NCBI GenBank assembly: GCA_036897445.1
Contig: JAYMTL010000048.1
Span: forward strand, 1-64,000
Reading direction: 5' to 3'
Length of the DNA stretch: 64,000 nt
Origin: Pelargonium tetragonum
Taxonomy: Eukaryota; Streptophyta; Magnoliopsida; Geraniales; Geraniaceae
Shown here in pieces: positions 11,987 through 23,300 of the stretch. The position numbers and the translations under genes are program-made. The number at the start of each line of letters is the position of its first letter. The stretch's first letter is position 1. The notes under the pieces are model-generated. The model was not told the origin of the DNA and made no database searches. It was given only the letters and a program-made list of their open reading frames with translations.

Positions 11987-14900
11987 AACCCTTTACTAAC
12001 CGTGTATTCCTGTATTTGGGTTAAAGATGTTTAGGGAATACAGAGAACTAAAACAAGGAAATTCCAGTAAGTAAATAGTGGGGTTGTAGTTCTGTTTTTA
12101 ATAAGTTATAGTAGATGGAAAGGTTAGGAGTTTTTCTAAAAAAAGTATATACGGGATCTTGATTCTAAAAGACTAGAGTACCCTTTCTTTATTCCTGAAT
12201 TGAAGTTGAAGAGCAGGTACTCTTAAAGGAAATTTTTATTCTTGTTCTGCTTGTTTCCTTAAAGTTCTAAGGCCAAGTTGTTTGCGATAAAGATTTAAAG
12301 TATAAGGGGTTCAATTTCTTCCCGACCCAGGTTTTGAAGCGGGTAGTACAGCTAGGAAGCCCCGCAAAATTATGACTATAAAAAAGTGAATACGAAGGTT
12401 ACTTTATTTTAAGCAAAGGTCTTCTTTCTCTCTTACTGTATTGATATGATTTGAACCCACTACTGACGATAAAGTACTAAATTACTATAAAAATTTGCTA
12501 AATGTTATCTGCCCTCTCACTGATAGAATTGCGGTGCAAATGGGACAAAAAGCCCGCGTTCAAGACTACCATTTCACAAAAAAATAGGAGTTTGAATTTC
12601 AGTTAAACAAAGGCTTCTGTATGCTAGATTTCTCTTTCTTGATAATAGCCTGTAAGGAGCCAGATAAAGATATGGGGAATTAAGATTAAGTATAGGATAC
12701 CTACAAAATTAGAAAAGCCCTGAGTCCTTCTTATTTATTAGGGATCGGCGCGTGTCTTGCGGTAAGTATAAACTCGGAATTTGTAGCGTTTATAGGAAAA
12801 GTGCCTCGGTTAGTTACATTTAGACGGAAATTTTACACCCTTTATCTACCTCGAGCTGTTGAAACCCTCAGGAACCCTTTACTAAGAGAGATTCCTCGTA
12901 TGTAAGTGAACGCTTGTAAAGCTCCTAATAAGTTTACTAAGTGGCCTGTACAAGTACATAATAGTTCCAAAAATTTCGGTTTTTACTGTTAATATATAAG
13001 CGCCCCGGTCTTATTAAGCTAATAAAAATTTTTGTAAAAGTCCTTAATGTTAACTTTTTAACCTTTTCCAGCAGTAAGTTTTATAACTTGTGCAAAGAGA
13101 GCCCCTTTGTAAATGAAATACTCTTCAACCTCTTACCGAATTTGTGGCTTTTACGAACAAGGATTCCGGAGTTACTTTTATTTATCCCGCCATTCCCAAT
13201 CTTGTTTATCAACATTTGAAATAGATCTTCTAGTAAGTGGGATTTGGAATACTTTGAGTATCTGTAATTAGACTCATATTCATTTACGCAAGCTAAGTAT
13301 TCTAAGAGAGCTTTTGTCTTATCCTTGACAAAAAGGGCCTAATCTGGACTCTACAAAACAGGTTAAAATACTGTAAGTATATATCAGGACCGGGGTTCTA
13401 TTCTAATTATAGGGTTATCCTATTTTAAGGGGGTTACCTTAATTTTGTAAGCTTTTCTATTAACTTGTTGTATTTCTTATGGCCCTGCTGTTATTAGCAA
13501 GTATTGACTCGAGGTAGAGCTTATATTAGCAAATTAGGTGCACTTTTATACTTTATAGCCATGAAGCTTACTTAACGAAAACTACAGAAATAAGATCTTA
13601 TACATTACCTTTTTAGTAAAAAATTTTCAAAAGAAAAGGAATGCAGATTTAATCGAAAAGGGCTCAGGTTACTACCTAGAATATCGTTTATCACTAGTTT
13701 AGGGTTCTAGTTGTTTTCTTTTTTTAACTTCTTTTGCGCTTTATTTACTTTTTGCTATGAGATATGCCTTTCCTGGCTAGACCTTTCTTAAACCCTTTGT
13801 ATTTGTACTACAGAGCCATAATACTCTTAGTCTCAATACTATATTCCATCTTATAAAAACTCGCTGGATATTGGCCATAAGTTATGGAAAAGCATGGATT
13901 TTTAGTCTCTGTAACTCTATACCTTAATAAGTCAATTTGATATATAACATTTTTATAACATAGAATGTCTTTTTCAACGGCGCTGACTTTGATGTATATT
14001 TGTTATTCTGCTTTACCATAGATGTCGTTTTTTATAATATTACAATATAAAGAGGCTCTAACGCCTTACAATTATGGGCCCTGTAAAAATTCGAGGCAAC
14101 TCTTAGGATTCTGCATATAAAGAGCACGCAGCAGAGAATGCTTTAAAAATGAACTAAAATGAGTCCCCTTTCTTCAGTTTTCTTCCTTGTTCTAAAGGAA
14201 TATTTATATTTAGATTCTTCACTCTTTTATCGCTGATTAAAGTTTTAGTTATTCAGAAAGGATAGTTATAATCTTATCTAAGGAAGACCTAGGTAAGTTT
14301 GCCTTGTTTTTTATTAAGCAAATTAATGGGAGTTTAACCCGAGTTCTTTTCTTGCTACGACAAAGATTTTCTCTTACAGAATTTTTTGGGCTCGCTGTCA
14401 CCTAAGATTTTCCTTTTTTTAACAAGAATAAGGTATTCGTTTTTAGAGAAAAAGAGTTTCTCTAAAGGGCTCCCTGGAGTTGTGGGTAAAGAAATACTAC
14501 TTGAAAAAGTATAATAAGAAAAAAAGGGCAACCCTGTACAGAGTTAAATCCTTAGGTCGAGAAACAAGGATATAAGGGACAAATTTCTTTGATCTACTGA
14601 CGTGTATCATACTACAGGACTAAAAACTCAAACTCATAGTAAATAGGAAGTCTTCCGCAAAGTACAGCCGCTCGCCGACAATTGCACGTGAAAAAGGAAC
14701 CCTTTTAGAAAAGGATCCCACTAGAAAGAACTTAATAAGAGGGTGTTAGGGAACTTCAATTTTTGTATTTCTTAAAACGAAAACGTAGTAGAAATCCCTT
14801 AAGCTAGTAAGGAGAACTCTGTTCGATTCAAAATCTTTGAATACCGATAAGGTAAGGTATAACTTTAGTTATAAGATTTTCTTTTGTTTGTAGCAGCCGC

Positions 14901-15214
14901 AGCTATAGAAAATAGAGTGAAAAGTCTAAACAGACAGGGTTTTCCTAATACTTGTTATAGAGTCATTTTACACCAAGTGTAATGGGTGTGTCCCTGGAGG
15001 AGTTTAGGATGGGATATCTGACCCAATAGAATATGTACAAGCAAATCTTGTGTCAAGCTTGGTTTATATATACTAGGAACTCTTGCTTTTAAGGAATATA
15101 CACGAGTACCAGTATTTAGAAAACCCCTCTTTAATTCTTACCAAGTCGGTTAATATAGCAAGTTTCAAACTAAGCAAAACGTTAGCTTGGAATTGCCTTA
15201 TAATTAGCTATAAC

Positions 15215-15420
15215 ATACCAGTGACACTCTGCATAAAAGTCCAAAATACAAAGGGGCACACAATACAAGGACTTTTCCCATCAGAATATCCATTACTTCT
15301 AGAGCATTGTTTTACCCTGCCTGGGTACACTTTATCAAGAGCTCCCAGCACGGACCGAAAGAAGTTCTTTCCTGGATCTCGTTTACTTCCAAAACTTGAC
15401 CTATACGGGCGCTTATTGAA
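15215..15420. other. Less mutated island
   Basis: In 15,241-15,360 I count 14 CpA and 3 TpG against 7 TpA, the opposite of the surrounding DNA. This suggests unique sequence that escaped RIP or a younger insertion. The plus strand is open here (part of the ATG-less 127-codon frame), but no domain or family is recognisable in the translation. It could be a fragment of a host gene or of a low-copy element. Confidence 0.4.
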
Positions 15421-17522
15421 TATCTTTTTTAAAATTGAAAAGCGCGATTTAACTAAAAGAATCTGAACTGCTTAAAGAGCATGCCTATACGAAGTCAGTG
15501 AGAAAATAGGCAGTGGCTTGGCTTCAATTACGGTTAGTTATTTCACGAATCATTAGTCAAATGCGAAAGAGAATTTAACCCCTGGCTATCCGGTTAACTT
15601 GAGTGTAATTTGCTATCTTTGAGGTTCCGTTTCCGAAAAGTGATGTCCCTCGCTTGTTAGCTTCTTTTTTTATTCTCAATGTAAGATAGTGTGAGCCAAC
15701 GGGACAAGATTACGTTAGACCCTCCCTCGCAGTTAGGTTAGTAACTCTTGTGGTTATGTCAACATTACAAAGCAGAACTAAAACCAATTTCGAACTCCTT
15801 TGGCCTGTGTTCAAAAATGCTTTACTAAAACAAAGTCTTGTCGCAAAGGGGCTCGCTAGGTTCTTGATGTACCTTATTTTCTCTGTACTTTCAGGAATGA
15901 AGTATAAAAGTAAGGTTCAGACCTCTAAACTTGGGTTTGGTAGCTAACTTCTTTGTTTATACTTAATAGCAAACCACCAACGCTAGAATAACAAGCGATT
16001 TATCTTTCTTACTTCTATCTACTCAGAGGACCCCAATTATAGGACTCTGCCTTACTCTGGAATAATAAATATTATTTTCTTACTACTATTATTATCAGTA
16101 AAGCTTGTAAATAAGGTAAATTCTTGTACATCCGTCGGGTTACAGAGCCCCTCGTAGGATTTTTAGGCCGGCTCTTTTAATTAAAGAAATAAAGAATGGA
16201 CCTCGGTCTATTGTCAAATATCTACATTCAAGATGAGTAAACAAAAAAGAAGAATTCCAATAAACATCCTCTTAAGAGCTTTCCCTAACAAAAAACTAAG
16301 ATTATTCAACTTACTAGAACCAAAAAAAGAGGAAAACGTTGGCAATGAGTTAGCTTTTCCTTTCAAAATCAAAGACTAAAACCAACCCGGCAAGTAAAAA
16401 GAGCTTAATTAAGACGAGTTAGGCAAAGAATAAATGAAATAAGTTCTATAAATATTATCCTTTTTCTTAAAAGGCCAGATCCAACGCGGGAATAGATAAT
16501 AGAGTAAGATCTCTTAATTTTAGGCTAACGGTCGCGGATTCTGCTATACTAGTATTACCTTACACTAGCGTTCTTAGTAACAAAAGTGTTTTCTTTCTCT
16601 ATATGATATGTTAGGGGCTTTATACTATACATCTTTTTCGCAAGCAGGAATTACTCTTTAAAAGAGGGAGCTTGGTTTCTATTCTTAACCACAAATAATC
16701 CTAGAGATCTCTCCTAGATCCAGAAGACTGATTCGGTAACCTGCACTAAAGTCAACCCTTTTTACTACTGTAAAGTACCGGTTAGATATATTTAGTTTTT
16801 AAGCAAAAAGCTTGTTTAGGCGCGATAACCGTTTACAAGGCACTCTCCTTTTACTTATTTTCCAGTTTTGTTAGATTTTTGTTATATACGAGGCATTATT
16901 AGTTATTAGAAATATACCTAGAACAGGCCTTTCTATATCCTATATCTTCCTAATTCCTAAAGAAGGAGCAACTATATAACAATTAAGACTTTAGTTACAT
17001 TGCTTAAGTTTTATATTATTAATAAGATTCCTCTCTCAAAAGGGTCCTTTTAAAACCTACTGAAAGACTTTTTTTAGACCTGACGAGTCGAGCAGATAAA
17101 GATTAACTACACGTAACCCTATAGAGAAAAAGGACTTAGAATTTACTACGTTAACTTTCGTTTAATATCCCTCAACCTCTTATTATACTCTCTACTTTTC
17201 TTTTAGTTCAATGGAATTTGCTATTTTATTGTATCTGATTCTCGGCCCTTCTAAATTTAGTTTGTTATTTTAAGAAGGGCGTTAAATACACTTATTAATA
17301 AAGGAAATGCAGGTTCTTCTCCTTAACAAGTAAAAACAAGGATTTCATTTTATTAATTCGGTTACTTGTATATACTAGATTCATAGTTAATATAAGATTT
17401 AACTTATTGAATGTATCTAAAATTTGAAACACCAGTCTCTTTAAATTTTCTGAAGTATTTGCTTCCTAGTTTACTAATACTATATATATATCCTAAATTA
17501 ACATTACTATTATCGGTATCTG

Positions 17523-17545
17523 CCTTAATTACATTACCTTTCCTT
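17523..17545 (-). repeat. Left terminal repeat of the 2.83-kb element
   Basis: The 23 bases here are identical to 27,480-27,502, and the first 19 are the exact reverse complement of 20,337-20,355. After the shared part both left-type copies continue with C+T-rich sequence leading to TTAATCA or TTAATCAG, then diverge. Confidence 0.6.
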
Positions 17546-18982
17546 TCCTTTAATCAGTAGGGGACTTCTACCGGCTTTACTTAAAGCATAAATTTCCTGT
17601 ATCACTGGTGCACCTTAAGAAGTTAGATTTCATTTAAGAATTGGCGAATGGCTCTTAGAAGAGACCTGATTACAAAACAAAGGTCCTAGAATTTTGGAAG
17701 GGAGTGGTAAAAACAGCACAACAGTCAGTCTTTGCTAAAGGTAGAGAATCTACAAGAGTTTATTATTAAACAGGTTTTTAAGATTTCAGGGATGCGTTAA
17801 GAAGGCATTGGAACAACGCTGCTAGTGGCGGAGATACCGCTATAAGAAATAAAAAGTCTTTTGAAAAGTAGATTTCAGAGTTTACTGGTTTTGAATCCTA
17901 TATTTAGGAACGTTTATACTCCTTATAAGGAAGCTTTAAATTACGAAGAGCTTTTACTACTCTAGTTACAGCTGACAATATGTATAAGAGATGGATGATA
18001 GGCTCGCTAATCTAATATAGAAGAATGAAGGAGACTTGATTGCCTAAGACCCGGTTCACTAGAAATCCCCAGTATAAAGCTATAGTAAAGTAGGAAAAGA
18101 GGGACTCCGTTAAGCTAAGAAAATCTTATATTTAGACCTTTCATTAGCATGTATATAATTACCGACTCTATTTTGGTCTAATCTCTGATAAGGCTTTTGG
18201 ATACCTTTTCAAGAAGGTATACCTGAATATTTATTGATTGAGAAAGAACTCTTTATAGTCAATTTTTGAAAAATGTAAAGGAGTTTGGCCGACCTCGACC
18301 ACGAAAGGGTTAGTGGCAATTCTTAGATCCGGGTATAAAACTTGTATAATTTTTCATTGTGAAAAGGGGTACTATAAGAAGCTAGTTAGGATTTCGTTTA
18401 CTAGGATAGTTTATTTATGATTTCAAGACTTAGGTTTATTAGATTAGAAAATAGGGGAAAACTCACCCACAATCAGTATTTTCGCTTAGTTTGCTAGTCC
18501 TTGTCCTTGATTTTACAACGAAATACTCAAATTTATATCTCTTTGGGTATCACTTTTTCAATCAAACAGTTGCTGAAAGCGCCATTCTTTTTTAGGTTAG
18601 GGTAGTAATTCGTTAGACATTGGAAAGCTATAGCGGAGTTCTATTTGTATATTTGTAATAATATTTAATATACAAGATTTAAAACGGGATATTCCTATTT
18701 ATTTTGTGTAGGAAGATAAGATAACGAATTCCTAAAACTAGCTCGCGCTTTGTGAACTCCTAATCTAATCATTAATCGGCTAGAAGAGCTAAAGTTTATT
18801 CGGTACGGTATAAAGTACTTCCAACAAAATCTTGTTAATTTCGAACATAACTAAGGAAACAGAAATTCTAGGATCAAATAGCATAAAATTGCTTTAATGC
18901 GTAAATTTTTAACTTCAGTAATTTTCTCGGCGGATTTTAGTAAGGTTCTTTTTTAAAACCTGTGAATTAACAATAATAATAG

Positions 18983-19055
18983 ACGTCAAAATAGGGCTTT
19001 TGAACCAATGACATGCAATATCTAAACAAGGCGCTCTACCACTTGTATTATTATA
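18983..19055 (-). pseudogene. Decayed tRNA-like sequence
   Basis: On the minus strand the sequence contains AGTGGTAGAGCGCC, a textbook tRNA D-arm (A-box) word, at about 19,030-19,043. After normal tRNA spacing it contains GGTTCAAAAGCC, a T-arm (B-box) word, at 18,995-19,006. Between them lies CTTGTTTAGAT, placed where an anticodon loop would fall. The anticodon stem, the 5' side of the D stem and the acceptor stem do not pair, so it cannot be a working tRNA. It may be a dead tRNA gene or the head of a tRNA-derived SINE. It lies inside the 2.83-kb element interval. Chance is not excluded, since isolated T-arm words are common in this window, but none of the others has both boxes at the right spacing. 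Confidence 0.35.
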
Positions 19056-20246
19056 AAAAAATCCTTATTTTAGTACAAGGCGGCTGCTTTCAAGTTAGGT
19101 ACGGTGCTGCTATTTATTTTATACAAAGCATTATCATTGTATAATATCCAATTTCTATTACATACTTAACTATCCGGGGAAATCCTTTAAGACCTTTAAG
19201 AATCGTATTCTTGTTGTTTCTAACAAATATTTTAAAAAAGAGAAGCCCCCCTAATGTTATGTGATGTAACCTAGAATACTCTGTTTATTTACTTATTCTT
19301 AATTTGTTCCCGAATATCTTTAAAAAGTTCTAGTACTCCTTTGTCTTGTAATTCAATGCTATTTTCACTAGACCTAACGGGTCCTCTTTATCCTTACTGC
19401 GTCTATGGATATAAAACACGTTCCTAATAAATGGAAGATAAACTAATTTCAATGGGTCTCTTAAAGAAAGAAAAGCTTAGTAAACCCTCGAAAGGGGAGG
19501 CTCTATAACGAGTACTTTAAAGAAACCTGCTACTTACTAAAACAATGAAAACGCAAACTTTAAGCTAAGCTCTTTATTAAGTTTCCTTAACTTTCTTTAC
19601 CATTTTCTAGACTAACACAAAACAAGATTCATCTTCTTTGCTCCCGTATTCTACTTAAGAAAGCAAGTTTAAAGTATAACCTTTCTTTGAGGCTGAGGCA
19701 AAGTCTTTTATACCCTACATCGGTGTTGACTTTTCTTGAGCTTAATTAAAACTCGTTTAAAACGGGAAACTAAGGAAAATCCTAATCTGTTTTAGATTGA
19801 GGAGGCCCCTTGAAAAGCGATAATACATCCGTTTTTGCTTCTTGTGGTACAAGATCCTGATCGGGCATCCTAAACAGAAGAGAAGCAACTTATAGTACTT
19901 AATTACTCAACAGGATTTCTATTAACAATTAAGGATCAAGAGCAAAAAACGGAATTCTAGAGTCTCGCCTTACACCTTTCCTTGACTTATTCTTACTTTC
20001 TTATCAGGCGGATGACTAACTCGTAATGGCTAAGGGTAAATAGATTGCCCTCTACTTAAAGTCTATAAACAAATCTTAGTTATTCATGTCTTTTTGTCAG
20101 TGTTTTATCTACTGAATGAGAAGTCTTGTACAGCACGCTTTCAAATTCAAATTAGATTCATATTATAGCTTCTCCTTGTAAGGTACCCGTTCCGAAGTCC
20201 TCTTAAACAATTTGAGTCATAAGGGTCCTAAATAGAGACTCCAACT

Positions 20247-20317
20247 AGAGGTTCTGTAAGAAAGGCTAGTCCATAAAAGTTTAGAACATCCCACCCTCTC
20301 TTTCTTACAGAACCTCT
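20247..20317. repeat. Perfect 18-bp inverted repeat with 35-base loop
   Basis: AGAGGTTCTGTAAGAAAG at 20,247-20,264 is matched by its exact reverse complement at 20,300-20,317. The arms lie 20 bases inside the right terminal repeat of the 2.83-kb element and may be subterminal repeats of it. Perfect pairing is notable in DNA this heavily mutated. Confidence 0.7.
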
Positions 20318-20336
20318 CTACAATAAAGAAATAGCA

Positions 20337-20355
20337 AAAGGTAATGTAATTAAGG
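20337..20355 (+). repeat. Right terminal repeat of the 2.83-kb element
   Basis: AAAGGTAATGTAATTAAGG is the exact reverse complement of 17,523-17,541. Read inward on the minus strand, the neighbouring bases TTTGCTATTTC resemble those inside the copy at 5,012, which places both in one family. Confidence 0.6.
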
Positions 20356-23300
20356 GGACCTATAAAAATCTTACATGGAACCTTTCTCTTGACTTAACTT
20401 TAAACAAGACTTGGCTAGACTTCCTTGGAGTAAGACCCCTTTTACAAAGCTTTGCTAATGCAGTTTAGAAAGCAGGGTTGCCTTGGGGAAAACTCTTTAC
20501 AAAAATGAGCTTAGCAAGGGTCCTATCTACTTTTCAGATTCAGGTATATATCTTGGAAACAATATAGAAAGCCTTTAAATTATAAGTTATTTCCAGATAC
20601 TAAGTAAGACTTTCGAGGGGTTTAGCCCCGGGATTTTTTTAAGAGTGCTCCTTGATTCAAAAGGGACTTTACTTAACTTGTTTAAAAATCTCTCTATAAA
20701 AGCCTGTTAAGAGTTGATGAAGCTACTTTACTCAGACAAGGATTTTCTTATCCATTTCCCCAGGACTTCCACTCTAGCGAAAGTAACCCCGATTGCGGAA
20801 AACTTTGCCAGGCTCTTTTTAGGCCTCACTATAAAGAACTCCTCTAAACTAGAAGTCCTGAATATAACTACGTAAAGACAACCCCGAGAGTAAAAAAAGA
20901 AAGGTTTGCTTAGAACGAGCACTTCTTATTAATAAAAAACTCCAGCACAAAATCTTTAAAACGGAACGTAAGACTTGTTAAAACGCAGAACCCATTTTTT
21001 AAGCTTAGTATTACTCGAAATTTCTTACCGTACCCACTGCAAATATGGGGTATCCTGAGTAGTTCAAATTATTAATAATTAACTCTATAATTTAAAAAAG
21101 GAAGTCTATAATAAAGGTTATTTTTAGGTCAATTTAAAAAGTGTGTCTCTTTCAAAAATAGAGAGGCCTCAGTGCAAAGTATAGAGTCAGTTACACAAAT
21201 TTTAATTAAGTAGTGAGAGATTTTGCCTTATGTCTATGCCTTCTCTTATAAATTGGTTTACTTGGATTCCTTAATATTAGAAGCAGAAGTTAGGGAAATT
21301 TTATACTGGTTGTAACATGTTAAAAAGGACTCCCGTTAGAGAGGGCTTCGGTGAGGTAGACCTTAAATAGGGGTAAGTAGTACTCTAATATGAAGTGCAC
21401 TGCTCTTAAAATTACCTAAAACCAAATTCTTCAATTATTAATATCCACTGGAAAGATAATTTCTAAATAGGGGTTTCTTCGGCTACACCTGCAATTGCAT
21501 CTTTTAACACTAAAGCCCCTATACTTCTTGTTGTTCTTCTAAGTTACAAGAATGCTCTAATGAGAGTCCAAAAACCCCTTTATTAAAAATTATGCTTACT
21601 CTATTATATATGGCATACATACTGCGCGGATATTTTATGTAGAATTAAAGTTTATTTCTAAGAATTTTGACTAGTATAAGTATATAAACCTCTTAATCTT
21701 AAAAACCCTGATAAGTAAAAGGACTCCTTTAATAACAAGTTTTATATACTAGGGGCTGCTGCGTCTCAAGACTCCCTAAAAACGAAGTCCTTCTAAAAGA
21801 ATCCCCTTACTATAAATCCCTTTATTTGAAAAGTACTAAGTACAAAAAATCTGATACATCAAAATGAAATAGAGAAGTTTCTGTAGCTCTAATAAAAGCT
21901 TCCTCGGATTCCCTTCTTTTTCTTTAACCAGGTCCTTAACCTTTCTATCTAAGGCGGCTGCCCCTTGTATATTAGACTCTAACTAGCTTAGAAAAAAGTA
22001 CTGTAAAAGTGGGGCTTTCCTATTGTAGGGTGACACTAACCAATATAAATTTGGAGTATAGTATAATAAAGGGTTTTAAAGTTATAAAAATCTATCTCTT
22101 AAAGCAAGAGCTAGTCTAAAAAAGAAAGTAGAATTTAGGCCTATCAGGTATCCTTTTTTTACGTAATAAAGTATGACTCTTCGCCACTGCAATTAGCACT
22201 CCTTTTTGTAATAACAAAAAAGGGACTCCCCTTGCGCGCATTAAAGCTTAGCTATTCCTTCAACAAAGGGCACTTCCTTTTGGAGATTAGAAAAATCTTT
22301 AAAAGCTTATTTTACTAAAGTTATCCTATTAATTAAAGTACTTACTTGTATAAGAAATTCCACTTTGAATTTAAGTTTGAGATAAAATAGACCCGTATAA
22401 TAAGGTACCTCATTCCTAAAAAGGAGCCTCTGTGCTAGTAACGACCCGCTAAAAAAATACATGCTGAATCTTGCAAGACTTTGGATAGATATAAGGGCCC
22501 CTATTTCAAGATTTATTAGCTCTTACTTATACTTGACAAGGTTAAAAGTTTTTGCTTTTGTTTCTTTTATTAGATTTGAAAACCCGGGCTTCAAGTAAAA
22601 CCTCTCTAGTTAAACCAGGAACGTCCAGTAGGTAGTGGATTTTTATCGTTAATCCCAAACAGCTAATAAAACGTAATCAACACAACCTTTTTATTAATAA
22701 ATTACGCTCTAATTTTAGACTCTTTTTTTTGAGGCGCTCCCTTGTTTGGGGATACTCTTTTTTGCTTGCCTATACCGGGGGTTAATCCCTATATGCACTC
22801 TCGTTTAACTAAAAAGCTTGTTAATTTTTTATAAAGGATTTACTTAAAGATAATATTAACTAACTTTCATTTCTATTTACGGATAAAAATAGCGGGAATT
22901 TTTTTAAGCTGTTGGTTCAAAAAGTACCTAAAAATTGAATCTAAGGAAAACCCGTCCACAAGGGAATTAAGGAAACATAAAATGAAAGCACACCCTTGTT
23001 ATAAGAGAGTTTTGGGATGCGAGCGAACAGAGTAAGAAAATTTCTTAAAAGTAAGATTGTTAAAAGACTCTTACTTAGCGAAAATTTACGGGTGGAAAGA
23101 TAAAAGTATAGTCAAAGAGGGCTCTCTATATCTCTATATACTGAAGGGTATTCCTTTTGTTTTTTTAAGTATTATATACATATTTTCGGGCTAACCCAGT
23201 TATAAAGACTTTACTCATTTTTACAAGAGTCAAATCCATTTGACTGGGAGCTCTTATTAAACAATGGAGAGTAAGGGGCCCCTTAAAGTTTAGTAGTAAC

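Larger units (their letters stand above)
6371..17522. other. Decayed AT-rich DNA, no gene
   Basis: This 11-kb stretch has no gene or recognisable element. It contains short TA runs (near 6,686-6,700), a G-run at 10,365, a G-rich patch at 11,911-11,986 and a less mutated island at 15,215-15,420, each listed separately. A 127-codon open frame at 15,083-15,466 begins with TTG and has no ATG anywhere, so I do not treat it as a gene. Confidence 0.6.
17523..20355. mobile_element. Candidate DNA transposon fossil, about 2.83 kb
   Basis: The interval is bounded by perfect 19-bp inverted repeats: CCTTAATTACATTACCTTT at 17,523-17,541 and its exact reverse complement at 20,337-20,355. TTAA lies at the outer part of both ends, so the target duplication could be TA (Tc1/mariner type) or TTAA (piggyBac type); no longer duplication is visible outside. 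The interior has no open frame of transposase size, as expected after RIP, and I recognise no transposase motif. A perfect 18-bp hairpin sits 20 bases inside the right end, and a decayed tRNA-like stretch lies near the middle. The length is above the roughly 2 kb of common Fot1-like elements, so a nested insertion is possible. The two ends could also come from two different insertions. Confidence 0.5.

Noticed and set aside
15083-15466. 127-codon open frame, plus strand
   Set aside because: It begins with TTG and contains no ATG, has no recognisable motif, and a frame of this length is expected somewhere in 64 kb read six ways. The base content of part of it is reported as a less mutated island instead.
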